A DNA stretch of 64,000 nucleotides from Rothia mucilaginosa (lineage in GTDB: Bacteria > Actinomycetota > Actinomycetes > Actinomycetales > Micrococcaceae). The notes beneath the pieces are model-generated. The model was not told the DNA's origin, searched no databases, and was given only the letters and a program-made list of their open reading frames with translations. Where the stretch lies: contig NZ_CABFLY010000002.1 of assembly GCF_901875305.1 (NCBI RefSeq), positions 434,001 through 498,000 of the forward strand. Direction: 5' to 3'. Position numbers and translations under genes: made by a program. This document shows, piece after piece, positions 27,272 through 36,345 of this stretch (its first letter is position 1; the number at the start of each line of letters is the position of its first letter).

Positions 27272-29329
27272 TCATATCCTCTCCGCGTCGGTTGCCTCCT
27301 TTCCGCCGGTGATATTTTCGCCGGTACCCCGCGCGACGACCCGCAGGTAACGGCGGTGGGTCACGGCACGATAGCGGCGCGCATCCGCCCACCACAGCAG
27401 TGCACTGGCCCCCGCGACGACCGCGATGCTCAGGAGTACCGCCGGAAGGTTGCTCCCCGGTTCCCAGGGATTTCCGGGGGCTTGGGCCGCAATGACAGCG
27501 ATGCGTTCGATACCCGCCGCTGCGAGTCCTCCGACGCGCAGGCAAAGGTCGGCCAGGGGCTCTATGCCCATCGCGAGGAATCCCAGGGCGGCCAAACCGG
27601 CGAGCATGCTCACGGGGGCAAGGGGTGCCGCCGCGAGGTTGGCCGGGACCGCGTAGAGCGGAACCTTACCGCTCATCGCCAGAATCAGCGGGGTACACCA
27701 CAGGGAGGCCACGATTGGGGTCGCAAGCGCATGTGCCCAGAATCCCGGTAGGGCCCGCATGAAAAGGCGCGCCAGGGGCGGACCCAGCAGGATGAGCGCG
27801 GAGGTGGCCGTGACGGAGAGGGCGAATCCGGCGTCCAAAGCGCGATGGGGTGCCGCGAGCAGACAAACCAGCACGGTAACCTGCAATGCGGCGAGCGATT
27901 GGCGGCCCGAACCGCGTAGCATCGCGTAGGCACCGAGCAGACCCATGGCGAGAGAACGAATCACCGAACCCTCAGAGTCCAACAGCATGGCGTAGGCGAG
28001 CACCGCCGCGATGCCGCAGAGCACCACAACCCGGCGCGGGACGCTCAAAAGGCTCAGCCTTCGAACGAGCGGAGGGAGGTCGCCTCCCGGTACCAAACCG
28101 GTAGAGGCGATTCTTGCGCGCCGCTGCCCCGCGCTACTGTGCCTTGGCCCCGCGCCGCCACGCCTCGTCGGGCGGTCGCGCGCCCCGCCCCGCTCGGCAA
28201 TACCGTGCCGCAACTCCTGCAGTCCCTTCAGCCCCCTCAACCGCTCGGCCCAGGAGCGGCAACGCAGGTAACCGGTGGCGATGCGGTATGGCCGCACGCG
28301 CAGCACCAGACGATACGCGGCGGCAAACATGAGGGCGATATTCGCCCCGGAAACCGCCGTCAGGTGGCTGAGCCCGCCGAGCTTGTACTCCTCACGGATT
28401 GTGGCGCTCATCAGGGAGTCGTCACCGTAGGCCGTGCCCAGAACGATCGCCGCCGAGTCTGCTCCGAGGACCTCCCGGCCGTGAGCTCGTAGCCGTTCCT
28501 TAAGGTCGGTCAGTATGCCTCGAGGGTCCGGGCCGCCGGGGTTTCCGCCCGTCAAGCTGTTGTTCTGCGCGAAGAGCGTTCCGCGCAGGCGAGCCGTCGC
28601 GGTGAACGGGCCTTCACCAAACTCCACAGTACCGATGGCCGTCACCCTCGTTCCGGGCTGCACCTGCCGACTCCCCGAGCCTGGGGACCCCTTCGCGTCT
28701 TGACTAGCCTTGATGGAGGCCGCACGCGTGTACACGCGCACCCGCTCGTTGACCGCTACCCGCACGGAACGGCCCTGCACTTCCTCCAGCCTGATGACCG
28801 TCAGGGCGGTGCGCGGATCGACGGGACGCACCTGTTCCACAACACCACTCAGACGGATGGACCGGCCCTGTGCCTGCTGCAGGGTGGCGCGGGAGGCATC
28901 CACCCCCGTGACGCACAGCAGTACCGCCTGCGCAACGATAACGCAGGTAACCAACACGCCCTGACCCGTAAGACGGAAGAGGAAGGGCCCCCGTGCCTTC
29001 GCGAGGCGCGAATCCACCCCGCCGCCCGGTGCCAGCAAGGCTATAGCCAGGCACCCCAACATCCCAATCAGAACGCACGCCACCGGGTGCAGCACCGCCC
29101 AGGTTCCACGATTCAGGGCCAACACGGTGAATCCCCAGAGGGTGAGCGTAGCCGGGATAAGACGCAGGTCCAGGTGGATAAGGCTCCCCTGGGCCCTCAG
29201 CTCCTCGCTCCCCCGGCGCTCCTTCCACCCTTCGGCCTGCACCGCCCAGCCGTGCCGAAGACTACCGCAAAGGCTACGCAGCCGACTGCCTCCGAGGACC
29301 GGGATACGTGACGTGCGAGTGACACCCAT
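27272..29329 (-). CDS. comEC: ComEC/Rec2-type DNA channel protein
   Basis: A polytopic membrane protein expected to move single-stranded DNA into the cell during transformation. The 685 residues hold N-terminal helices, a soluble DUF4131/OB-like part (about 150-270) and the competence domain with HLTAVSGANIALMFA near residue 330 and many helices to the end. The C-terminal metallo-beta-lactamase domain of longer homologues is absent. An Arg/Gly-rich, non-conserved stretch of about 75 residues (roughly 346-426) splits the competence domain between RVRPYRIA and VPRRVVVLCG. The start overlaps the comEA stop by one base (TGATG). Confidence 0.9.
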   Translation of the reverse strand: MGVTRTSRIPVLGGSRLRSLCGSLRHGWAVQAEGWKERRGSEELRAQGSLIHLDLRLIPATLTLWGFTVLALNRGTWAVLHPVACVLIGMLGCLAIALLAPGGGVDSRLAKARGPFLFRLTGQGVLVTCVIVAQAVLLCVTGVDASRATLQQAQGRSIRLSGVVEQVRPVDPRTALTVIRLEEVQGRSVRVAVNERVRVYTRAASIKASQDAKGSPGSGSRQVQPGTRVTAIGTVEFGEGPFTATARLRGTLFAQNNSLTGGNPGGPDPRGILTDLKERLRAHGREVLGADSAAIVLGTAYGDDSLMSATIREEYKLGGLSHLTAVSGANIALMFAAAYRLVLRVRPYRIATGYLRCRSWAERLRGLKGLQELRHGIAERGGARDRPTRRGGAGPRHSSAGQRRARIASTGLVPGGDLPPLVRRLSLLSVPRRVVVLCGIAAVLAYAMLLDSEGSVIRSLAMGLLGAYAMLRGSGRQSLAALQVTVLVCLLAAPHRALDAGFALSVTATSALILLGPPLARLFMRALPGFWAHALATPIVASLWCTPLILAMSGKVPLYAVPANLAAAPLAPVSMLAGLAALGFLAMGIEPLADLCLRVGGLAAAGIERIAVIAAQAPGNPWEPGSNLPAVLLSIAVVAGASALLWWADARRYRAVTHRRYLRVVARGTGENITGGKEATDAERI

Positions 29330-30516
29330 CAGACCGTCACCAGCGGACGCAGAGTCTCAAGCAGGGTCGGGCCGATGCCGGGCACCGCATCCAGCTCATC
29401 CACGCTACGGAAACCGCCGTGGGCCTCACGCCAGGTGATGATGCGCTGGGCCATGGCCGGGCCGATGCGCGGCAGGCTCTGCAGCTGCTCGGCGGTCGCG
29501 GTGTTGATGTTGACCGAGCCCTGTGACGCGGCTGAGGTGCCGGTGGTGCCCGTGCCTCCGGAGGGGGTGAGGGTGCGTTGAGGTTGTGAGCCGCCTCCTT
29601 GAGAGGCGCCCTGCGCGGTACCGGTGTGGGGTTGAATCGGTGCCGGAGCGGCGGTTTCCCCTCGGCGCGGAACGTAGAGCTGCATGCCGTCGGTCAGCTC
29701 GCCTGCGAGGTTCACTCGGTCCAGGTCGGCATCAGCGGCGGCACCGGATGCGGCAGCGATGGCATCCACGGCGCGGCCGTTCGCTGGGAGGGTGTACACG
29801 CCGGGGTTGTTGACGGCCCCGGCCACGTGCACCCGCACCTCGGTCACCGAACTGGGCTGGGGCGTCGGATGCGCGCTCTCCGCCGCCTGCCCACTCCCCT
29901 GCGCTGTGTCCGAAGCTGTACCCGAAGCCGCGATGGACGTCTGGGCTACCGGCTCGCTGCGGGGCGCCGCCGAGAACTGCGAAACTCCCCAGATGATGAC
30001 CGCCAGAACGATGAGCGCCACGAGCACCAGGGCTCGCGGCGAGATGCCCCAGCGCGTTCTGCGGGTGGTTCCGGGGGCATCCTCCTCTTCCCATTCCTCC
30101 CAGTCGTCCCACTCCTCCAAAGGCTCTGGTTCTTCCACGACCCCTGAACCCTTGGGGGCCTCCAGGCTATCCTCGACGTGGGATGCGCCCCTCAGGCGCA
30201 CGGTATCCTCCCGATCGTAGTCCGAGATAGTCTCAGCGTGCTCCGAGGGGGCAACGCCACCGGACCCGCTGTTTTCGGGATTCGTGGGTTCCGGGGCACG
30301 CCCGGGCGTGCGGTACAGGCCGTTCATGAGTTCGCGGGCGGTGCGCGGCGGGAAACCAGCCGGCGTTGCGGCACCAGGTGAATCCGTCACGTGGTACCCG
30401 TATTCAACTGGGACTCGTTCGTCGGTGAACTCGGCGGAAGCACGCTTGGCCGAGGGAGCTTCCCGCGACGGAAGATGCTGAAAGGAAGTGCGGTGGTTAG
30501 GGGTCATGCTCGTCAT
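29329..30516 (-). CDS. comEA: ComEA-like DNA-binding competence protein
   Basis: A membrane-anchored DNA receptor. Order: long disordered cytoplasmic N-terminus with a very acidic patch (EEWDDWEEWEEED around 134-146), one transmembrane helix (161-178), a linker, an SLBB domain (about 228-290), a Ser/Gly linker and a C-terminal helix-hairpin-helix pair (LPRIGPAMAQRIITWREAHG and the following turn) that binds DNA. At 395 residues it is longer than Bacillus ComEA because of the cytoplasmic part. The ATG at 30516 or the one three codons on could be the start; neither has a strong ribosome binding site. It forms an operon with comEC. Confidence 0.9.
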   Translation of the reverse strand: MTSMTPNHRTSFQHLPSREAPSAKRASAEFTDERVPVEYGYHVTDSPGAATPAGFPPRTARELMNGLYRTPGRAPEPTNPENSGSGGVAPSEHAETISDYDREDTVRLRGASHVEDSLEAPKGSGVVEEPEPLEEWDDWEEWEEEDAPGTTRRTRWGISPRALVLVALIVLAVIIWGVSQFSAAPRSEPVAQTSIAASGTASDTAQGSGQAAESAHPTPQPSSVTEVRVHVAGAVNNPGVYTLPANGRAVDAIAAASGAAADADLDRVNLAGELTDGMQLYVPRRGETAAPAPIQPHTGTAQGASQGGGSQPQRTLTPSGGTGTTGTSAASQGSVNINTATAEQLQSLPRIGPAMAQRIITWREAHGGFRSVDELDAVPGIGPTLLETLRPLVTV

Positions 30517-30559
30517 ACCCCCACACTAGGCCCGTGCGCGTGGCCAATCCGGTGCACAG

Positions 30560-30612
30560 AAAAACCTGTGGATAACGCCCCGTCCTCGACGGGAAAAGAT
30601 GCTATCCACAGG
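30560..30612 (-). terminator. Terminator-like hairpin whose stem consists of two DnaA-box sequences
   Basis: CCTGTGGATA (30565-30574) pairs perfectly with TATCCACAGG (30603-30612), and CCCGTC/GACGGG (30579-30593) forms a second perfect stem inside. On the minus strand TTTTT follows directly. The arms read TTATCCACA (perfect DnaA box) and CTATCCACA (one mismatch) in opposite orientations. It lies between whiA and comEA. Confidence 0.7.
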
Positions 30613-30690
30613 CTTCTTTTTGAAAAAATCTACTCATTTATTCAAATATGCACGGCGTGCACACGTAACACAGGGGTCAAAACATAACGG

Positions 30691-30788
30691 CTAGGTCGCG
30701 GGTTTTCGGAGGCCCGCACAAGCGTCCGGCACCCACAAAATAGCTCGGCCCCCGTACAAACATCCGGAGACCCTAGCCCGCCACGACC
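30691..30788. repeat. Degenerate direct and inverted repeats after whiA
   Basis: CCCGCACAAGCGTCCGG (30713-30729) and CCCGTACAAACATCCGG (30751-30767) match at 14 of 17 positions. The pair is framed by CTAGGTCGCGGG and an approximate inverse just before the whiA stop. Function unknown; it may be part of the whiA transcript end. Confidence 0.5.
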
Positions 30789-31754
30789 CTAGTCCTCGCG
30801 CGGCAGCTCAGTTCCGGGAATACCCAGCTCGGCAGCACGCTTATCAGCCATCACCAGCAGACGGCGAATACGGCCAGCAATCGCGTCCTTCGTCATGGGC
30901 GGATCAGCCAGACGACCCAGCTCATCCAGGGAAGCATGCTTGTTCACCACACGCAACTCACCCGCATAACGCAGGTGCTCGGGGGCCTGATCACCCAGAA
31001 TCTCCAGGGCGCGCTCCACGCGGGCGCTAGCCGCCACGGCGGCCTGGGCGCTACGGCGCAGGTTAGCGTCGTCAAAATTGGCCAGACGGTTAGCGGTCGC
31101 GCGCACCTCCTTGCGGGTGCGAGCCTCACGCCAGGTGGTAAGGGTTCCGGTCGCACCCATGCGCTCGAGCAACTGCGCGATGGTCTCGCCATCACGCACC
31201 ACCACGCGGTCGGTACCGCGCACCTCGCGGGCCTTCGCAATGATGTCGAGGCGACGGGCCGCCCCCACAAGGGCCAGAGCAGCCTCAGGGCCGGGGCAGG
31301 TAAACTCCAGGGCGGAAGAACGGCCCGGCTCGGTGAGAGAACCATGAGCCAGGAACGCGCCGCGCATGATGGCTTCAGCATCCTGCAGAGAGCCATTGAC
31401 CACGGCCGGCGGCAGGCCGCGCACGGGGCGACCACGCACATCCAGCAGACCGGTCTGACGGGCCAGAGCCTCGCCACCCTGATCCACGCGCACCACGTAG
31501 CGGCCGCCGCGGCGCAGACCGCCTCCGGTGACGCTGGTGAGCTCGGAGTCATGACCGTAAATCTCAGAAATGATGCGGCGCATGCGATGGGCGGTGGGCT
31601 CGTGATCTACCTCAGATTCCACCACGATTCGCCCCGAGACAATGTGCAGACCGCCGGTGAAGCGCAGAATCGTTGAAATCTCGGCCTTGCGGGCAGAGAT
31701 TTTCGGCGCTTCATAGCTGGCGAGTTCGTCTTTGACGAGGGTGGTCAATGCCAT
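30789..31754 (-). CDS. whiA: DNA-binding protein WhiA
   Basis: WhiA has an N-terminal LAGLIDADG homing-endonuclease-like fold that lost its nuclease activity and a C-terminal helix-turn-helix (about 240-315, [25 protein letters not shown]). In Streptomyces it controls sporulation genes; in non-sporulating Gram-positives it affects division and chromosome segregation. The 321-residue length is normal. It ends the conserved rapZ-yvcK-whiA group. Confidence 0.95.
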   Translation of the reverse strand: MALTTLVKDELASYEAPKISARKAEISTILRFTGGLHIVSGRIVVESEVDHEPTAHRMRRIISEIYGHDSELTSVTGGGLRRGGRYVVRVDQGGEALARQTGLLDVRGRPVRGLPPAVVNGSLQDAEAIMRGAFLAHGSLTEPGRSSALEFTCPGPEAALALVGAARRLDIIAKAREVRGTDRVVVRDGETIAQLLERMGATGTLTTWREARTRKEVRATANRLANFDDANLRRSAQAAVAASARVERALEILGDQAPEHLRYAGELRVVNKHASLDELGRLADPPMTKDAIAGRIRRLLVMADKRAAELGIPGTELPRED

Positions 31755-31824
31755 AGGTTGGTGTCCTTCTGGGCGGGTAGTCGGCGCGGATGGCCGGAAA
31801 AGTTCAGTCTAGTAAAGTGCGGCT

Positions 31825-31858
31825 AAAAATTCTGGGCGCCGCTTCTTGCGGGCGCCAG
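31825..31858 (-). terminator. Terminator after yvcK
   Basis: CTGGCGCCCGC pairs with GCGGCGCCCAG (one mismatch) around AAGAA, followed by AATTTTTAG on the minus strand, 12 bp after the yvcK stop. Confidence 0.85.
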
Positions 31859-31870
31859 ATCCTAGAGCCT

Positions 31871-32923
31871 CTAAGCGCTCAGCTCGAAGGTTTCGTTGTA
31901 CGCAGCGGCAAGCTTCAACGGGTCGTGCACATTTGGCTGAGAGCTGGAACGCAGGTGCGCCCACACGACCTTAGCTCCCATCGAGGCGGCCTCACGTTCG
32001 AGCTCCGCGCGGTGGTCAGCCTGCATGTCGGCGTCAGCAATCACAGCGTCCAGGTGCAACTTGGATGCGTACTGACGCAGAAGCTCCAGATGGGTGGCCG
32101 GTGTGAACCCCACGGTCTCCTTGTCGTCTGAGAGGTTCATGACCACGCATCGGCGCGCCTCCGTGCGAATAATCGCCTCGCGCTGGGCCTCCAGCAGCAG
32201 GTGCGGCAGAACCGAAGTACGCCACGAACCGGGGCCGAGCACAACCCAATCGGATTCCTCGATGGCGGCCAGCGCCTCCGGACAGGGGCGCGCATTCTTC
32301 GGGGACAGCCCGATATCGTGTACACGCTCCTCCTTGGAGAGGTTCACCTGCCCCACCACCTTGACCCGCTCGATTCCGCCACCGGAGTGCTCGCGCAACA
32401 CAGTACCGTAAATCACCATGGGATCCAGGGCCATGGGGAGCACACGACCGCGGGCGTTCAACAGGGCGCCCGCCCAGTCAAGGCCAGCTACCGGATCGTC
32501 CAGCAACTGCCAGAGCGTCGCAATAAGCAGATTACCGAGCGCGTGGTAGTTCAGGGGGAACTCCCCCGCGTAGCCCTCGGGCGCCGCAAAACGGTGCTGC
32601 ATGACGTCGCGCCAGGTGCGGCCCCAATCGGTGTCGTCACACAGCGCCGAGAGAGCCATGCGCAAATCGCCGGGAGGGAGAATGCCCATCTCCTCACGCA
32701 GACGACCCGAGGAACCGCCGTCATCCGCCACGGTCACCACAGCCGTCAGGTTGGGGGTCACGTGGCGCAGAGCCGAAAGAGATCCGTACAGGCCGTGACC
32801 GCCACCCATGGCCGTCACCTTCAGCGAACGGTGCGTGGTTTTCAGCAGGCGCAGAGCCTGGGTCGGGAGCGCGGGTAGGCGGGGAATCCCCTGAGTGTCG
32901 TAACTGGTTGAATGAGTGCTCAT
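31871..32923 (-). CDS. YvcK/CofD-like protein (gluconeogenesis factor family)
   Basis: A Rossmann-fold protein related to 2-phospho-L-lactate transferase CofD but of the YvcK group, which binds UDP-sugars and affects cell shape and growth on gluconeogenic carbon; in Mycobacterium the homologue (CuvA) is linked to the cell wall. The 350-residue sequence has AMGGGHGLYGSLSALR near residue 38 and VTVADDGGSSGRLREEMG near 64, the nucleotide-binding signatures. About 100 bp follows the rapZ stop before its start, in the standard rapZ-yvcK-whiA order. Confidence 0.92.
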   Translation of the reverse strand: MSTHSTSYDTQGIPRLPALPTQALRLLKTTHRSLKVTAMGGGHGLYGSLSALRHVTPNLTAVVTVADDGGSSGRLREEMGILPPGDLRMALSALCDDTDWGRTWRDVMQHRFAAPEGYAGEFPLNYHALGNLLIATLWQLLDDPVAGLDWAGALLNARGRVLPMALDPMVIYGTVLREHSGGGIERVKVVGQVNLSKEERVHDIGLSPKNARPCPEALAAIEESDWVVLGPGSWRTSVLPHLLLEAQREAIIRTEARRCVVMNLSDDKETVGFTPATHLELLRQYASKLHLDAVIADADMQADHRAELEREAASMGAKVVWAHLRSSSQPNVHDPLKLAAAYNETFELSA

Positions 32924-33025
32924 AGTCTGTATCTCACATACCCGGAAGCGGCCGGCCTTCCGCTCGGTGTGCGAAGGGCGACCGGTAGATGATTATGGGT
33001 TGTCGGTCAGTACTGCGGGGCGAGG

Positions 33026-33937
33026 TTACTCGCGGCCCTTGTCGCGGTGCTGCACGTTCACATTGACCTCGGGGAAAGCAGAGAGGCGGCGGGCCAGCTC
33101 CTCGGTCACAGCCACCGAGCGGTGCTTACCGCCGGTGCAACCAATCGCGATGGTGGCGTAGTACTTCCCTTCGCGGCGGTAGCCCTCCAGCACGGGACGC
33201 AGGGCGGCCAGGTAGTTGCTGATGAACTCCTCGGTGCCGGCGTGCTCCAGCACGTAGTCGCGCACGGGGGCGTCCTGACCGGTCAGAGGGCGCAACTCGG
33301 GCACCCAGTGCGGGTTCGGAATAAAGCGCATATCGGCCATGTAGTTGGCGTCGGAGGGAGCGCCGTACTTGAAGCCGAAGCTCATCACGGTCAGGTTCAG
33401 CTTCTTATCCGCACCCTCGGCGAACATCTCGCGCACGGTGCGGGCCAGCTCGTGAACATTCATGCCGGTCGTATCAATCGTGCGGTCCGAGGCCAGGCGC
33501 AGGCCCTCGAAGAGAGTACGCTCGGCACGGATGCCGTCGAGCACGCGACCCTCACCCTGCAGCGGGTGCGGGCGGCGCTGAGCCTCGTAACGGGCAATAA
33601 TGGTCTCGTCCTTGGCATCAAGGAAAAGCATGGAGAAGTCAATATCGGACTTGCGCAACGTCTCAATGGCGGCCGGCAAATCAGAGAACAGCGCGCGGGC
33701 ACGCACGTCAATACCAAGAGCCACCTTCGGCACGCGGGCGCCGTCACGAGTCACCAACTCGGCCAGGGAACCGAGCATCTGCGGGGGGATGTTATCGATA
33801 ACGTACCAGCCCTCATCCTCGAGCACGTTAGCGACGGTGCTACGGCCCGCACCGGAGATGCCGGTAATCACCAGAATCTGCGGGCGCTCATCGCTCTGGA
33901 CGGAATGTGCGGCGGCATGGTGCTGATTGTCTGCCAT
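33026..33937 (-). CDS. rapZ: RNase adapter RapZ family nucleotide-binding protein
   Basis: P-loop protein (GISGAGRST at 26-34) with the RapZ C-terminal domain (VMSFGFKYGAPSDANYMADM and GCTGGKHRSVAV). In E. coli RapZ steers RNase E to a small RNA that controls glucosamine-6-phosphate synthase; that RNA system is absent in Actinobacteria, so the local role is open. The ATG at 33937 has AAGGGGAAG upstream. In relatives uvrC usually precedes it; here coaBC does, marking a rearrangement point. Confidence 0.92.
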   Translation of the reverse strand: MADNQHHAAAHSVQSDERPQILVITGISGAGRSTVANVLEDEGWYVIDNIPPQMLGSLAELVTRDGARVPKVALGIDVRARALFSDLPAAIETLRKSDIDFSMLFLDAKDETIIARYEAQRRPHPLQGEGRVLDGIRAERTLFEGLRLASDRTIDTTGMNVHELARTVREMFAEGADKKLNLTVMSFGFKYGAPSDANYMADMRFIPNPHWVPELRPLTGQDAPVRDYVLEHAGTEEFISNYLAALRPVLEGYRREGKYYATIAIGCTGGKHRSVAVTEELARRLSAFPEVNVNVQHRDKGRE

Positions 33938-34075
33938 GGTGTCTCTTCCCCTTTGACGCGAACTACTCTATAAGCCATGATACAAGACCTTGATTAGACG
34001 GCCCGGGCCCATGCTCACATATTTCAGGACATGACAAAAAAGAGTCGCCACTCTCCCACCCCTCCGAGCGTTAAG

Positions 34076-34110
34076 GCGAAACGACCCGGCGCGTTCTTCG
34101 CGCCGGGTCG
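34076..34110 (-). terminator. Terminator of coaBC
   Basis: A perfect 12-bp stem CGACCCGGCGCG/CGCGCCGGGTCG (34082-34093 with 34099-34110) followed by TTTCGCC on the minus strand. Confidence 0.85.
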
Positions 34111-34199
34111 AATGTTCCGCTCATGAAAAGCACTGTGAAAAACCTTATGAAGAGCGCTACGAATTTGCTGCGGATGCGCACCGCCGGGGCGGCCACGAG

Positions 34200-35636
34200 C
34201 TAGGCGCAGTCCTCATCGAAGAAGCCGCTCACGTACTCCAGCAGGCGCACCGAAATGTCCTTCTTCGAGCCCATCAGTACCGGCTCCTCCTCAGTCAACG
34301 TGGAGAGCAGAGTAATCGTATTCTCATCCGTACCGAAGCCTAGGTTCACGCCCACCGTGTTCACGGCCAGGAAGTCGGCACCCTTACGCTGCATCTTCTC
34401 GCGGCCCAGCTCCAGCGGGGTCTTTTCCGCCGAACCGGTCTCCGCGGCGAAGCCCACAATAATCTGCGGGCCCACGCAGGTCTGGCCGCCCTCCCGAGCC
34501 TGAGCGCGACGTACCACAACCTCACGCAGAATATCGGGGTTGCGCACCAGGTTGATGACCGGCGCATCCTCGGAATCTGCGCTCTTCTTAATCTTGAACT
34601 CGGCGAACTCGGCGGGCCTGAAATCGGCCACCGCCGCAGACATCACCAGAACATCCGCGGATGCGCTCGCCTCCAGGACGACTTCGCGCAGCTGCAGGGC
34701 GCGCTCCACGCGGGTCACCCGCACGCCTTCGGGGGCGGGCACCTCGATGTTCGCGGCAATCAGGTGCACGTGCGCACCCAGGTCGCGAGCAGCCTCGGCC
34801 AGGGCCACGCCCTGCTTGCCGGTCGAGCGGTTGCCCAGGTAGCGCACGGGGTCGAGGGGCTCGCGGGTGCCGCCCGCGGTAATCACCACGGTGCGTCCGG
34901 CCAGCGGACCGGATGCGGCGGGCACCTCCCGAGCCGCGCTCTCGACGGCCTCGGGGCCTCCATTGCCGTCGATGCTCATACCCTCAATGCTCACCGAGCC
35001 CAGGGTCGCCAGGCGTGCTGCGGCAGCGCGCTCTTGCTCCGTATCGGCGTACAGGGGCTGGGTCGGGGCGTAGCCGGGCGTATACACAGGGTGCGTGGAA
35101 CGCTTCGGGAACCGCGCGATAACCTCCTGCGCCAGGCGGAAGATGTCCTCGGGCTCGGGCATGCGGCCGGGGCCGGAATCCGGGCCCGTCAGACGACCAA
35201 TCGCCGGTTCAATCACGTGGTAGCCCCACGAACGCAGGGTCTGCACATTCGCGCGGGTCGCCGGGTTCTCCCACATCTGCGTGTGCATGGCCGGGGCCAG
35301 AATCACGGGCGCGTGCGTGGTCAGCACGGTCGCCGACAGCAAATCGTCCGCGCGTCCAGCGGCCAGGCGGGCCAGCAGGTCCGCGGTGGCCGGAGCAATC
35401 ACCACGGCATCGGCCTGCTCGGCCTGGCGCACGTGGTTCACCTCGGGCACGCGCTCGAACACATCGGTCGAAACGGGGTTGCCGCTCAGCGCCTCCAGGG
35501 TGGGAACCCCCACGAACTTGGTCGCGTTCAGGGTGGGCATGGCGATGACCTCGTCACCATTCTTCGCAAAAAGGCGAAGGAGCATCGCCGCCTTATACGC
35601 GGCGATGCCCCCTCCCATACCAACGATAATGCGCAT
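34200..35636 (-). CDS. coaBC: Bifunctional phosphopantothenoylcysteine decarboxylase/phosphopantothenate-cysteine ligase
   Basis: Makes 4'-phosphopantetheine on the way to coenzyme A: the C-terminal CoaB part joins phosphopantothenate to cysteine, and the N-terminal flavoprotein CoaC part decarboxylates the product. The 478-residue protein shows the CoaC start RIIVGMGGGIAAYKA, its PAMHTQMWENPA active-site segment near residue 115, and CoaB from about residue 245 (TVVITAGGTREPLDPVRYLGNRSTGKQG). An extra variable stretch of about 60 residues joins the halves. It lies 38 bp after rpoZ and is probably co-transcribed with it. metK and priA, which usually follow, are not here. Confidence 0.95.
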   Translation of the reverse strand: MRIIVGMGGGIAAYKAAMLLRLFAKNGDEVIAMPTLNATKFVGVPTLEALSGNPVSTDVFERVPEVNHVRQAEQADAVVIAPATADLLARLAAGRADDLLSATVLTTHAPVILAPAMHTQMWENPATRANVQTLRSWGYHVIEPAIGRLTGPDSGPGRMPEPEDIFRLAQEVIARFPKRSTHPVYTPGYAPTQPLYADTEQERAAAARLATLGSVSIEGMSIDGNGGPEAVESAAREVPAASGPLAGRTVVITAGGTREPLDPVRYLGNRSTGKQGVALAEAARDLGAHVHLIAANIEVPAPEGVRVTRVERALQLREVVLEASASADVLVMSAAVADFRPAEFAEFKIKKSADSEDAPVINLVRNPDILREVVVRRAQAREGGQTCVGPQIIVGFAAETGSAEKTPLELGREKMQRKGADFLAVNTVGVNLGFGTDENTITLLSTLTEEEPVLMGSKKDISVRLLEYVSGFFDEDCA

Positions 35637-35674
35637 GGTACGTCAGATAATCCTTAAACTAGCCGGTCGGCTCG

Positions 35675-36133
35675 TTACTCGGCGTGGTCGTCGAGGATAA
35701 CCTCTTCAATCGCGATGACCTCGTCGCTACCGGCAGGAATGTACTCTTCCTCGATAGCGTCGGGGTACTCGGTGACGCTGAAGTCAATCAGAGCGTTCGG
35801 CTCTTCAGCGATCGGGTAACCGTCCTCGTTGAACTTGGTGCCGGGCTGGTGCTCAGCCTCAACGCGGTCGGTAATGATCTCGCGCATAGCAACCGACAGG
35901 GACTTCTCAGTCGAATCAGCATCAACCAGCGGGCCGATGTGAGGGTTCTTGGAATCCTGCAGGTTAGCGTAGTACGCGTTAATCTGGCGGGCGCGGCGGG
36001 CACCGAAAATCACCAGGCCGTACTTGGACTCTGCCTTCTCGATCAGCGAGTCTGCGCTGGGGCTCACGATGCCCTCGGGAGTAACGCCGTCAACGAAGTT
36101 GTAGTCCTCGTGTTCCTTGATTTCGTTTGCCAC
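35675..36133 (-). CDS. rpoZ: DNA-directed RNA polymerase subunit omega, extended
   Basis: Omega helps fold and assemble the beta' subunit. The core includes SLIEKAESKYGLVIFGARRARQINAYYANL. The GTG at 36133 (VANEIKEHEDYNF) has GGAG six bases upstream and is preferred to the upstream in-frame codon. At 152 residues it is clearly longer than the usual 80-110: the C-terminal 60 or so residues are acidic (SDEVIAIEEVILDDHAE at the end). It sits between gmk and coaBC as in most Actinobacteria. Confidence 0.9.
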   Translation of the reverse strand: MANEIKEHEDYNFVDGVTPEGIVSPSADSLIEKAESKYGLVIFGARRARQINAYYANLQDSKNPHIGPLVDADSTEKSLSVAMREIITDRVEAEHQPGTKFNEDGYPIAEEPNALIDFSVTEYPDAIEEEYIPAGSDEVIAIEEVILDDHAE

Positions 36134-36293
36134 TAAAAACTCCAAAGATCTTGATGGATGTACGTACCGAACACCCTTCGCGGGGCACCCACGCTCGGAT
36201 TCGGGCGGGCATGGGAAGGGATCGGCCAAAACTAAAGAACCATTCTACCCTCTCGGCGGCCAAAAAGCACGTACCGGATAGTGGAGAAGACGC

Positions 36294-36330
36294 AAAAGGG
36301 CGGGTCACGCTATTTCTGCGTGACCCGCCC
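36294..36330 (-). terminator. Terminator of gmk
   Basis: GGGCGGGTCACGC pairs perfectly with GCGTGACCCGCCC and is followed by TTTTGCG on the minus strand, 16 bp after the stop. Confidence 0.9.
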
Positions 36331-36345
36331 CTCACGGCGGAAGAC

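Noticed and set aside
30560..30612. Paired DnaA boxes as a replication origin
   Set aside because: Only two boxes, no dnaA/dnaN neighbourhood and no AT-rich unwinding region; hairpin plus T-run fits a terminator better.
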